A model generated the notes under the pieces. It was not told the origin of the DNA, searched no databases, and was given only the letters and a program-made list of their open reading frames with translations. Made by a program: the position numbers and the translations under genes. From an uncultured Actinomyces sp. (GTDB lineage Bacteria > Actinomycetota > Actinomycetes > Actinomycetales > Actinomycetaceae), in contig CALEXZ010000081.1 in assembly GCA_937926195.1 (NCBI GenBank), forward strand, positions 1 to 36,210: a stretch of DNA of 36,210 bases, in the 5' to 3' direction. This document shows, in pieces, positions 7,578-15,199 of the stretch (positions are counted from its first letter, which is position 1; each line of letters opens with the position of its first letter).

Positions 7578-8348
7578 CTATTCGGGGCCTCCATCCGCCC
7601 ATAGCGCGGCCAGCAGTGATTCCTGCCACCAGGTCAGCATGTCGTAGGAGATGGCGAGCCCACGCCGCCAGCGGTCCTCGTCCCTCTCCTGCACGCCCGC
7701 CTGACGCCAGGCGAGGTCGTGGACCGCCTGGGCGCTGGCGGCGTCCTCGATGCCCAGCCGGCGGGCGAGGACCAGGCGCACGTCGTTGACGGCGGCGAGC
7801 CAGTCGCCCTCGCGCCCGCGGCGCACGAGGACGGCCCCACCGGCCCCGGTGGGCTCAAGGAGCTCGGCGACGACCTCGGTGAGCCGGCCGTGCTTGAGGG
7901 CGCGCAGCCGCCGTCGGGTCAGTGCGCAGACCTCGTCGGCGACCCGGGGGTCCTCACTGGCCTCCGGCAGCAGGACCTCCAGCAGGGAGGCGACCTCACC
8001 GCGCACCGGTGGCCGTGAGCCGGAGCCCTCCTCCGGGCGAACGCCCTCCTCCGGGCGCCCACCGTCCCCGGGCGGCCCACCGACGTCGGAGCGCTCGTCA
8101 CCGGAACGCCCGCCGTCGGCTCCGACCGCGAAGAGCGGGGCGGCCTCGAAGTCGAGGGCGGCGAGCACCTCACCGTCCCTCTCGCTCTCGTGATCACGCA
8201 GGGGGCCGACGTCGGAGCGCGGCTCCTCCACGGGCCCCTCGGCGGCCAGGACGGCACTGACCTGCTCCAGCAGCCCGGCCAGGTACTCGCGCTCCCAGAC
8301 GCTCAGCTCGCTCTGCCAGCCGTGCTCGACCGGCTCAAAGCTCCTCAC
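7578..8348 (-). CDS. DUF2017 family protein with a long low-complexity insertion
   Basis: A 256-residue protein starting at GTG 8348, whose GTGA overlaps the clpS stop, so translation is probably coupled. The N-terminus (VRSFEPVEHGWQSELSVWE, then EREYLAGLLEQVSAVL) and the C-terminal half (ARRLGIEDAASAQAVHDLAW, LAISYDMLTWWQESLLAAL) are typical of DUF2017, an actinobacterial family always found beside clpS (Rv1332 in M. tuberculosis); its function is unknown. Most members are near 190-200 residues. The extra length is a Gly/Glu/Asp/Pro-rich insertion at roughly 35-115 with repeated RSDVG and RPEEG motifs. A link to ClpS adaptor function is suggested only by gene order. Confidence 0.85.
   Translation of the reverse strand: MRSFEPVEHGWQSELSVWEREYLAGLLEQVSAVLAAEGPVEEPRSDVGPLRDHESERDGEVLAALDFEAAPLFAVGADGGRSGDERSDVGGPPGDGGRPEEGVRPEEGSGSRPPVRGEVASLLEVLLPEASEDPRVADEVCALTRRRLRALKHGRLTEVVAELLEPTGAGGAVLVRRGREGDWLAAVNDVRLVLARRLGIEDAASAQAVHDLAWRQAGVQERDEDRWRRGLAISYDMLTWWQESLLAALWADGGPE
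8025..8057 (-). repeat. Direct repeat inside the DUF2017 insertion
   Basis: GCCCTCCTCCGGGCG occurs at 8025-8039 and again at 8043-8057 (18-bp period), encoding RPEEG twice. A second repeated element, CCGACGTCGGAGCGC, is at 8080-8094 and 8206-8220 (RSDVG twice). The internal duplications explain part of the unusual gene length. Confidence 0.75.
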
Positions 8349-8656
8349 GGGGCGTCCTCGTCGCTGCCGGCCGGCTCCAGGGTGGCGTGCAGCCCGTAGG
8401 AGTGCATGGCGGTGACATCCACCTCCATGCGCTCGCGCGGCCCCGTGGACAGGACGGCGCGCCCGGTCGTGTGCACCTGCATCATGCGGTGCTCGGCAAT
8501 GACCGTCGGCAGGCCGAAGTAGGTGCGAAAGACCCACACGACGTAGTCCATCGTGTTGACCGGGTCGTCGTGCACGACGGTGCGCCACTCGCGCAGGGGC
8601 GCCGTGCGCGAGTCCTGCCGTGTGTCCGGAGAGACGACGGGCGCGGTGGAGGACAT
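8345..8656 (-). CDS. clpS: ATP-dependent Clp protease adaptor ClpS
   Basis: A 103-residue adaptor that delivers N-degron substrates to the Clp unfoldase. The core motif DDPVNTMDYVVWVF (30-43) is the classical ClpS substrate-pocket segment. It is followed by HRMMQVHTTGRAVLSTGPRERMEVDVTAMHSYGLHATLEPA, with the conserved V-H and E-lacking variant of the C-terminal helix. The first 20 residues form the usual flexible N-terminal tail. The ATG at 8656 is the only start that gives a normal length; the longer upstream frame runs over the divergent pncB. It is the first gene of the operon and 38 bp from pncB, so the promoters share this short space. Confidence 0.95.
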   Translation of the reverse strand: MSSTAPVVSPDTRQDSRTAPLREWRTVVHDDPVNTMDYVVWVFRTYFGLPTVIAEHRMMQVHTTGRAVLSTGPRERMEVDVTAMHSYGLHATLEPAGSDEDAP

Positions 8657-8694
8657 GTCTACCAGCGTAACGGCGCGGACGCTAGGTTGGTGAC

Positions 8695-10104
8695 ATGACC
8701 TTCCAACCCTCTCCGACGGCTTCCGACCACCGGTCCTCGCACGCCTCGCCCACGACCTCGCTGCTGACGGACATGTACGAGCTGACGATGCTCCAGGCGG
8801 CTCTGCGCTCAGGCACCGCCTCCCGCCGCAGCGTCTTCGAGCTTTTCGGGCGCTCACTGCCCCCCTCACGGCGTTTCGGCGTCGTGGCCGGCACCGGGCG
8901 CCTGCTCGACGCCCTTGAGCGCTTCACCTTCACGCCCCAGCAGATCGACTTCCTTCACGCCCAGAAGGTCGTTGACGACCAGACCCTGGACTTCCTGCGC
9001 GACTTCCGTTTCACGGGCACGATCCGCGGCTACGCCGAGGGCGAGTGCTACTTCTCCGGCTCCCCTCTGCTGACGGTGGAGGGGACCTTCGCCCAGGCCT
9101 GCATCCTGGAGACCCTGGCCCTGTCGATCTACAACTACGACTGCGCGGTGGCCTCGGCGGCCTCCCGGATGACGATCGCCGCCCACGGGCGCCCCTGCGC
9201 GGACTTCGGGGCCCGGCGCGCCCACGAGCGGGCGGCCGTCTCGGCGGCCCGCGCCGCCGTCGTCGGTGGCTTCACGGCCACGAGCAACCTGGAGGCGGGC
9301 CTGCGCTACGGCATCGCCACCGTAGGCACCTCGGCGCACTCCTTCACCCTGCTGCACGACACGGAGGAGGAGGCCTTCGCCGCTCAGGTGGCGTCGCTGG
9401 GCCCGGGCACGACGATCCTCGTGGACACCTACGACATCGAGCGCGGCATCGAGCGGGCCGTCAGGGCCGCGCGCGCGGCCGGCGGCGAGCTGGGAGCGGT
9501 GCGCCTGGACTCGGGAGACCTGGTCGCCGAGGCCTTCAAGGCCCGCGCCCAGCTCGACGCCCTGGGAGCCACCTCGACCCGGATCACGGTGACCAACGAC
9601 CTGGACGAGTACGCGATCGCGGCGCTGGGCGCCGCCCCGGTGGACTCCTACGGCGTGGGCACCAAGCTCGTCACCGGCTCGGGGCGTCCGACGGCGGCGC
9701 TGGTCTACAAGCTGGTCGAGCGCGCCGACGACGACGGCGTCATGCAGGAGGTCGCCAAGTTCTCCCAGGGCGGCAAGGCGACGGTCGGCGGACGCAAGTG
9801 GGCGGGACGCGTCGTGAACGCCTGCGGCCGTGCGGCCGAGGAGCTGCTCATCTCCGCGTGCGAGGGCGGCCAGGCGCTGGCGGCCCTGGACGCGGCGGGG
9901 GCGCGTGCGCTCCAGGTGGACCTTGTCGTCGACGGCGTCATCCAGGAGCAGCACCGTGGCCCCCAGGGCCTGGCGGCCGCGGCCGAGCGGCACCGGGCCT
10001 CGCGCGCCGAGCTGCCCTACCAGGCGTGGCGCCTGAGCGAGGGCGAGCCCGCGGTCCCCACGCGCTACCTGGACCTCGACGGCCGCCAGGTGCTGCGCGG
10101 CTGA
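8695..10104 (+). CDS. pncB: Nicotinate phosphoribosyltransferase
   Basis: A 469-residue enzyme that converts nicotinate, PRPP and ATP to nicotinate mononucleotide, the salvage entry to NAD. Visible family segments are LLTDMYELTMLQAALRSG at the N-terminus, FGARRAHERAA, ATSNLEAGLRYGI, VGTSAHSFTLLHD (the GT-x-AHS motif bearing the phosphorylated His), GAVRLDSGDL, TNDLDEY and YGVGTKLVTG. The length is normal. It is divergent from clpS, the same pairing as pncB1-clpS (Rv1330c-Rv1331) in M. tuberculosis. GC-rich hairpins follow at 10110-10189. Confidence 0.96.
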   Translation: MTFQPSPTASDHRSSHASPTTSLLTDMYELTMLQAALRSGTASRRSVFELFGRSLPPSRRFGVVAGTGRLLDALERFTFTPQQIDFLHAQKVVDDQTLDFLRDFRFTGTIRGYAEGECYFSGSPLLTVEGTFAQACILETLALSIYNYDCAVASAASRMTIAAHGRPCADFGARRAHERAAVSAARAAVVGGFTATSNLEAGLRYGIATVGTSAHSFTLLHDTEEEAFAAQVASLGPGTTILVDTYDIERGIERAVRAARAAGGELGAVRLDSGDLVAEAFKARAQLDALGATSTRITVTNDLDEYAIAALGAAPVDSYGVGTKLVTGSGRPTAALVYKLVERADDDGVMQEVAKFSQGGKATVGGRKWAGRVVNACGRAAEELLISACEGGQALAALDAAGARALQVDLVVDGVIQEQHRGPQGLAAAAERHRASRAELPYQAWRLSEGEPAVPTRYLDLDGRQVLRG

Positions 10105-10109
10105 CGCGC

Positions 10110-10189
10110 CCCGCCCGCCCCTCCGGCTCCTCGGCCCGGGGGGGCGGGCGGGCCGAGGCGGGCGGGCCCGGGGGCGCGGCCGCCCCCGG
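10110..10189. terminator. Two GC hairpins between convergent pncB and helicase genes
   Basis: CCCGCCCGCCCC (10110-10121) pairs with GGGGCGGGCGGG (10141-10152). A tighter hairpin follows: a 9-bp stem, CCGGGGGCG (10168-10176) with CGCCCCCGG (10181-10189), and a CGGC loop. Lying between two convergent stops, they probably act in both directions. Confidence 0.7.
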
Positions 10190-10193
10190 TGCC

Positions 10194-12011
10194 TCAGCGC
10201 TTGCCGACGAACCAGCGGCGCAGGGTCTGCACCCGCTTCTCGATCTCCTCGGTGGAGGCCTGCGCGACCTCCGGCCCGCCGCACACGCGGCGCAGGTCGT
10301 TGTGGACGACGCCGTGGGGCTGGCCGGAGCGGCGCGCCCAGGCGGCCACGAGCTGGGACAGCTCCTTGCGGGCGGCCTGGCGCCTGCGGGCGTCGTCGGC
10401 ACCGGAGTTCGCCCGACGCCGGGCGGCGGCAGCGGACTCGCGCTTCTGCGCCTGGATCTGCTTGTCCTGGCGCTGGCGCAGCAGCGCCGTGACCTGCTCG
10501 GGCTCGAGCAGGCCGGGCAGCCCGAGGTACTCCTGCTCCTCGACGCTGCCGACGACGGCACCGGTGCCGAACTCGCCGCCGTCGAAGAGCACACGGTCGA
10601 ACTCGGCGGTGGAGTCCATGGCCTCGAAGGCGCCGAAGAGGTCCTCACTGGCCCTCTCCTCCTTGTTGGCCTCGGCGACGAGCCGGTCCTCGGGGTAGCC
10701 GAACAGGTCGTCCTCGTTGGCGCGCCTGCCCCCCAGGACGTGGTCGCGCGCCGCCTCCATCTCGTTGGCCAGGCCCAGCAGGGGTGTGACGGAGGGCAGG
10801 AAGACGCTGGCGGTCTCGCCCCGGGCCCGCGAGCGCACGAAGCGCCCCACGGCCTGGGCGAAGAACAGCGGCGTGGAGGTGGAGGTCGCGTAGACGCCGA
10901 CGGCCAGGCGCGGCACGTCCACGCCCTCGGAGACCATGCGCACCGCCACGAGCCAGCGGTCGCGGGAGGCGGAGAAGGCCTCGATACGGCTGGAGGCGCC
11001 CGAGTCGTCGGACAGGACGACGGTGGGTGCCTCACCGGTGATGGCGCGCAGCTGCGTGGCGTAGGCGCGGGCCCGGGCCTGGTCGGTGGCGATGACGAGG
11101 CCCCCGGCGTCGGGCACCTGCCGACGCACCTCGCTCAGGCGCTGGTCGGCGGCCGCCAGGACGGCCGGGATCCACTGGCCGGAGGGGTCGAGGGCGGTGC
11201 GCCAGGCCTGGGCCTCCAGGTCCTTGGTCAGGGGCTCGCCCAGGCGTGCGGCCACCTCGTCGCCGGTGCGTGTGCGCCAGCGCATCTGGCCCGAGTAGGT
11301 CATGAACATCACGGGCCTGACGACGCCGTCGCGCAGTGCCTCGGCGTATCCGTAGGAGTAGTCGGCGTGCGAGCGCCTGACGCCGCCGGCCTCCTCGTCG
11401 TAGCGCACGAAGGGGATCTGGGCCTCGTCGGAGCGGAAGGGGGTGCCGGTCAGGGCCAGGCGGCGGCGGGCGGGGGTGAAGGCCTCGCGCACGGCGTCAC
11501 CCCAGCTCTTGGCGTCACCGCCGTGGTGGATCTCGTCGAGGATGACGAGGGTACGGCGAGCGTCGGTACGGACGCGGTGGAGCTTGGCGTTGGCGGCGAC
11601 CTGCGCGTAGGTGACGGCGACGCCGTCGAAGCGCGAGCCGAGCACCCCCTGGGCGTTGGTGAAGGAGGGGTCGAGGTGGATGCCGACGCGGGCGGCGGCC
11701 TCGGCCCACTGGTACTTCAGGTGCTCGGTGGGGGCGACGACGGTCACCTGGTGGACGTCACCGGAGCTGAGCAGCTCGGTGGCGATGCGCAGGGCGAAGG
11801 TCGTCTTGCCCGCGCCGGGGGTGGCGACGGCGAGGAAGTCCTCGGGCATGGCCTTCAGGTAGGCGGCCAGCGCCTCCGCCTGCCAGGCTCGCAGCGAGCC
11901 CGCGGTGCCCCAGGCGGCACGTCGCGGGTAGGCCGGCGAGAGGTTCTCGGCGGCGAAGATGGAGGGCTGGGAGGGGTTACCTGCTGCCTGGGAGCCGCGC
12001 GCGGGGCTCAC
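10194..12011 (-). CDS. DEAD/DEAH-box superfamily 2 helicase
   Basis: A 605-residue SF2 helicase-like ATPase. Motif I TPGAGKTT is at 64-71, motif II LDEIHH (DEIH variant) at 158-163, motif III TGTPF near 188-192, a motif V-like SEGVDVPRLAVGV at 361-373 and motif VI QAVGRFVR at 386-393. The C-terminal 120 residues (from KQIQAQKRESAAAARRRAN) are basic and probably bind nucleic acid. The GTG start at 12011 overlaps the TGA of the DUF3039 gene as GTGA, implying coupled translation. The substrate is unknown. Related helicases beside DUF3039 proteins are a recurrent actinobacterial pair, from memory. Confidence 0.9.
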   Translation of the reverse strand: MSPARGSQAAGNPSQPSIFAAENLSPAYPRRAAWGTAGSLRAWQAEALAAYLKAMPEDFLAVATPGAGKTTFALRIATELLSSGDVHQVTVVAPTEHLKYQWAEAAARVGIHLDPSFTNAQGVLGSRFDGVAVTYAQVAANAKLHRVRTDARRTLVILDEIHHGGDAKSWGDAVREAFTPARRRLALTGTPFRSDEAQIPFVRYDEEAGGVRRSHADYSYGYAEALRDGVVRPVMFMTYSGQMRWRTRTGDEVAARLGEPLTKDLEAQAWRTALDPSGQWIPAVLAAADQRLSEVRRQVPDAGGLVIATDQARARAYATQLRAITGEAPTVVLSDDSGASSRIEAFSASRDRWLVAVRMVSEGVDVPRLAVGVYATSTSTPLFFAQAVGRFVRSRARGETASVFLPSVTPLLGLANEMEAARDHVLGGRRANEDDLFGYPEDRLVAEANKEERASEDLFGAFEAMDSTAEFDRVLFDGGEFGTGAVVGSVEEQEYLGLPGLLEPEQVTALLRQRQDKQIQAQKRESAAAARRRANSGADDARRRQAARKELSQLVAAWARRSGQPHGVVHNDLRRVCGGPEVAQASTEEIEKRVQTLRRWFVGKR

Positions 12012-12394
12012 TGACCGCCCCGGCCGAAGGGGAACCGGGGGCGGCGCGGCCCCTTGCCTCCGCCGGAGCCCCCGTCCTTCATGCTCTCGTAAATCTGCTT
12101 GCAGGTGGGGCACACGGGGTAGCGCGACGGGTCGTGGCCGGGGGTCCACACCTTGCCGCACAGGGCGACGACGGGGCGGCCGGTGGCCGCGGCGGCGGCG
12201 ATGCGGTCCTTGCGCACGTAGTGGGCGAAGCGGTCGGCGTCGCCGTCGTCGGTGGACTGGAGCTCCTCACGCTCGAGGACCGCGGTGCCGGTCGAGGCGC
12301 CGGTGGAGGGGTCCGAGAGCGGGCGGCCGGGCTCGGCGGGGCCGCTGGGGGCGTCCGTGCTGGCCACGGGACTCATCATGTGGAGCTCGCTCAT
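12008..12394 (-). CDS. DUF3039 domain protein (putative zinc-binding)
   Basis: A 128-residue protein. Residues 1-50 are a disordered Ser/Pro/Thr-rich stretch. The core HYVRKDRIAAAAATGRPVVA followed by LCGKVWTPGHDPSRYPVCPTCKQIYESM is the DUF3039 signature, and its three Cys and His could bind zinc. The tail is basic and Gly-rich (GGSGGGKGPRRPRFPFGRGGQ). The ATG at 12394 is used; an in-frame ATG at 12406 is equally possible. The stop overlaps the helicase start, so the two proteins are probably made together. Function is unknown. Confidence 0.85.
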   Translation of the reverse strand: MSELHMMSPVASTDAPSGPAEPGRPLSDPSTGASTGTAVLEREELQSTDDGDADRFAHYVRKDRIAAAAATGRPVVALCGKVWTPGHDPSRYPVCPTCKQIYESMKDGGSGGGKGPRRPRFPFGRGGQ

Positions 12395-12487
12395 GGGCAC
12401 CAGCATAGGCCGGGTAGCAGTGCGCCCCGTGGGACGGGTCCTGTGGTTCTTGTCCTGCCGGGTGGTGGCCGCCTGGTGCTCCGACGT

Positions 12488-12524
12488 CCACGGGGCCGCC
12501 TCCCGGCGGGAGACGGCCCCGTGG
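12488..12524 (-). terminator. Strong hairpin terminator of nagB
   Basis: CCACGGGGCCG (12488-12498) pairs with CGGCCCCGTGG (12514-12524). After one mismatch the stem continues with CTCCC/GGGAG pairing and closes on a 3-nt GGC loop. It lies between the nagB stop and the start of the DUF3039 gene, both on the minus strand. Confidence 0.85.
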
Positions 12525-12582
12525 CGGACACCCGGAGGCTTGCCGTACCTCGGTGATGTCTCAGCGGTATCCCAGTGGCACC

Positions 12583-13320
12583 TCAGCGGCCGCTGAGCAG
12601 GCTGGCGGCCGCCGGGTCGACGAGGACGAGCGCGTCGTCGTGGTTCTGCATGACGGTGGCGGGCCACTCGGGGCTGATCTCGCCCTCGACGAGCTGGCGC
12701 ACAGCCTCGGCCTTGTTCTCGCCGGTGGCGATGAGCACGAGCCTGCGCGCCTTCATGATGGTGCCCAGACCCTGGGTGATGCAGTGGGTGGGCACGGCGT
12801 CGATGTCGCCGTCAAAGAAGCGGGCGTTGTCGCGGCGGGTCTGCTCGGTGAGGACGTCGACGTGGGTGGCGGAGTCCAGGGGGCCGCCGGGCTCGTTGAA
12901 GCCGATGTGGCCGTCGGCGCCGATGCCCAGGATCTGCAGGTCGCAGTAGCCTGCGGCGGCCATCGCCGCCTCGTACTCCTCGCAGGCGGCCTGCAGGTCG
13001 GGGTTGAGGGCGTCGGGGCCGTGCAGGGCGCCGGGGCGCATGTCCACGCGGGAGCGCAGGTTGCGCTCCATGAAGGTGGCGTAGCGCTCGGGGTGGCCCT
13101 CGCTGAGGCCGACGTACTCGTCGAGCATGAAGCCGGTCACGTCCTTGAAGGAGATGCGGCCGGCCTCGCACCGGCGCGCGAGCTCGTCGTAGAGCGGCAG
13201 CGGGCTCGATCCGGTGGCGGTGCCCAGCACGGCGTCGGGCTTGGCGGCGAGCAGCTCCTCGATGGCGTCGGCGGCACGCTCGGCGATCTGCTCGGCGGTG
13301 TCCAGGACGATAAGCTCCAT
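12583..13320 (-). CDS. nagB: Glucosamine-6-phosphate deaminase
   Basis: A 245-residue deaminase/isomerase converting glucosamine-6-phosphate to fructose-6-phosphate and ammonia. The catalytic residues are visible: Asp67 in GFMLDEYVGL, and His138 and Glu143 in GIGADGHIGFNEPGG. TATGSSPLPLY is the substrate-phosphate loop, and the length matches Gram-positive NagB. The ATG at 13320 has GAGGGGG about 8 nt upstream. The gene is monocistronic, bounded by hairpins at 12488-12524 and 13439-13460. An operator-like site at 13403-13422 matches those of the nan genes, placing this last catabolic step in the sialic acid regulon though it lies 3 kb from nanE. Confidence 0.96.
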   Translation of the reverse strand: MELIVLDTAEQIAERAADAIEELLAAKPDAVLGTATGSSPLPLYDELARRCEAGRISFKDVTGFMLDEYVGLSEGHPERYATFMERNLRSRVDMRPGALHGPDALNPDLQAACEEYEAAMAAAGYCDLQILGIGADGHIGFNEPGGPLDSATHVDVLTEQTRRDNARFFDGDIDAVPTHCITQGLGTIMKARRLVLIATGENKAEAVRQLVEGEISPEWPATVMQNHDDALVLVDPAAASLLSGR

Positions 13321-13384
13321 ACTGTTCCCCCTCGGGGCTCGGGTCGACGGCGGTGTGCGCCGGGCGCGTCGGTGCGCCACCCCC

Positions 13385-13422
13385 AGCATACTCGCCTGAA
13401 GCATCAGACATCTGATGTCCTG
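13385..13422 (-). promoter_or_regulatory. nagB promoter region with NanR-type operator
   Basis: ATCAGACATCTGATGTCCTG (13403-13422, plus-strand reading) matches the nanA operator at 16 of 20 positions. It contains the overlapping palindromes CATCAGA-CA-TCTGATG (13402-13417) and GACATC-T-GATGTC (13407-13419). A TATGCT -10-like hexamer lies on the minus strand at 13390-13385, so a bound repressor would cover the -35 region. Assignment to the GntR regulator at 31.7 kb is inference from motif sharing. Confidence 0.65.
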
Positions 13423-13438
13423 GGGTGGTGTGAGGGGA

Positions 13439-13460
13439 TCCCCTCCCGGATTGGAGGGGA
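13439..13460 (-). terminator. Hairpin after the ABC exporter operon
   Basis: TCCCCTCC (13439-13446) pairs with GGAGGGGA (13453-13460) around a 6-nt CGGATT loop, with two more G-C pairs beyond a mismatch. It is positioned just after the permease stop at 13484 on the minus strand. Confidence 0.65.
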
Positions 13461-13483
13461 CCCCCTCTCCCCCGCGTCCAGGG

Positions 13484-15199
13484 TCAGCGAGTCTCCTCAT
13501 GCCCCGGCCACGAGCGGATGGTGGCGAGCAGCCTCGCCCCCCTCTGGTCGAGGTAGCGTCCTCCGACCACCACCCCGGTCCAGGTGGCGGCCATGCCCCA
13601 CAGCAGCCCGCCTGCGAGGAGCGCCCAGCCCCACAGCCACTGCTCACTGACCGCCGTCGCGGCGAAGGCGCCGATGACCGGGGAGCACAGGAAGGCGACC
13701 ACGAACACGCCCAGGAACTGAAGGAGGCTGGCAACGAAGACCGTGCCGGAGGTGCGCGACTTCATCGGGCTCTCTCCCGGCGCGATCGTCTCGTAGGGCA
13801 GCAGGACGCTCATGACGCTCGACCACGCGTAGGCACAGCCCAGGACCGCCAGGCTCGTCCCCAGCACCGCCGGCAGCATCTCCCACCGCCCGCACGCCCC
13901 GGCGGCGACGAGGCCGGCGAGCACGATGAGGGGCAGCTGCCACAGCACCGCGCCGACGACGCGTCCCAGGCGGTCGTCACGCCCCCGCGTCCCTGCGGAC
14001 ACATGCTGCCACAGCGCGGTGGAGTCGAAGGCGATGTCGTCGTGCAGCGCCCAGCCGCACATGAGCGCGGCGAAGACGACGCCACCAAAGACGGCCGGGT
14101 GCGTCTCACCCCAGCGCAGCATCTGCCCGAGGGCGACCTGTGCGCCCTCGGGGCCGGCGCTGGCGCGTGCCCCGCTGGCCAGGGCGATCGAGGAGACGGT
14201 CGGCACGAGGACCAGGGCCGCCCCCTGAGCGAGGTAGCGGGGGTCGGTGCGCCAGTAGCGCAGGGCACGGGCGGCCACGGCGGCGGCCGGGGAGGGCATG
14301 AGCCGTGACAGGCGCTCGTGCCACACCAGCGGCCGCGCCCCCGCGCCGGCGCCACGGCGCCCGGTGGCCTCGTAGGCCTGCGAGCGGGAGGAGGAGCGCG
14401 CCGGCCCCGTCATGACCCGCGTGACCACACGGTCCCAGGCGGGCACGAGCACGAGGACGAAGAGCACCGACCCCAGTGCCAGGAGCACGGCGGACAGCAC
14501 GTCGCCCCGAGCGAGGTAGCCGGGCGCTGCGGCCGCCCAGCCGAAGGGGGTGAGGCTCGCCACGGTCGCCGCCGTGCGCGCCGCGGCCTGGAGGGCGCCG
14601 GCGTCCCCGAGCTCGACGCTCGACAGCGCCGACGGCAGCATGGACACCAGGAGGATGACGAACATGCTGATGACGCCCACAAGGTCGCGTCCCCGGCGTG
14701 ACTGGGACAGGCCCGCCCCGATGACGACGACCCGGCTGAGCAGGACGCAGGTGGCCAGCAGGACCGGTGCGAGCACGAGAGCGAGCAGGGCTGCGCCCGG
14801 CTGGCCCGACAGGGCCCACACGAGTGGCGGCAGGAGCGTGCCCAGCCCGGTGAGCACACCGGTGACCCCGCAGGCCGCGGCCACGGCCATGCCGCGCGAG
14901 AGCCTGGGCGAGGGTGCCACCCAGGCCGCCATGGCACGGGGGTCGAGCGTGGAGTCGACGCCCGTGAACAGCAGCGGGATGAGGGTCCATGCCAGGACCG
15001 TGAGCGCCCCGGCAGCCCCGAGGGCCGGGGCGATGAGATCCGGGGAGGTGACCCCCAGGGCGATGGCCCCCGTGACGAGCACCGCCAGCAGCCCGACGCC
15101 GTACAGGGTGCCGATGACGGTGCCGACGATCGCCCAGACGTTGCGTGACAGGGCGTTGATCGTCAGGCGCCACCTCAGACGGATGAGGGTCGCAACCAC
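13484..15199 (-). CDS. ABC transporter permease (exporter type)
   Basis: A 571-residue integral membrane protein with about 12 hydrophobic segments in two halves (roughly 20-260 and 350-560) separated by a polar stretch GPARSSSRSQAYEATGRRGAG. There is no binding-protein-dependent EAA motif, so it resembles large ABC-2-like exporter permeases rather than importers. The GTG at 15199 has AGGAG at a good distance (AGAGGAGCTGTC-GTG) and overlaps the end of the ATPase gene by 25 bases, which shows coupling. The exported substrate is unknown; drug, lipid or peptide export are all possible. Confidence 0.8.
   Translation of the reverse strand: MVATLIRLRWRLTINALSRNVWAIVGTVIGTLYGVGLLAVLVTGAIALGVTSPDLIAPALGAAGALTVLAWTLIPLLFTGVDSTLDPRAMAAWVAPSPRLSRGMAVAAACGVTGVLTGLGTLLPPLVWALSGQPGAALLALVLAPVLLATCVLLSRVVVIGAGLSQSRRGRDLVGVISMFVILLVSMLPSALSSVELGDAGALQAAARTAATVASLTPFGWAAAAPGYLARGDVLSAVLLALGSVLFVLVLVPAWDRVVTRVMTGPARSSSRSQAYEATGRRGAGAGARPLVWHERLSRLMPSPAAAVAARALRYWRTDPRYLAQGAALVLVPTVSSIALASGARASAGPEGAQVALGQMLRWGETHPAVFGGVVFAALMCGWALHDDIAFDSTALWQHVSAGTRGRDDRLGRVVGAVLWQLPLIVLAGLVAAGACGRWEMLPAVLGTSLAVLGCAYAWSSVMSVLLPYETIAPGESPMKSRTSGTVFVASLLQFLGVFVVAFLCSPVIGAFAATAVSEQWLWGWALLAGGLLWGMAATWTGVVVGGRYLDQRGARLLATIRSWPGHEETR

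Noticed and set aside
7568..7594. ATG at 7594 as the certain murI start
   Set aside because: It adds residues without family similarity and overlaps the DUF2017 gene; GTG at 7567 aligns better, though the choice stays open.
9045..12014. A 989-codon open frame on the plus strand
   Set aside because: It runs through pncB in another frame and antisense to the helicase. Its composition (Gly, Arg, Ala, repeated acidic stretches) is that of a GC-skewed shadow, with no domain.
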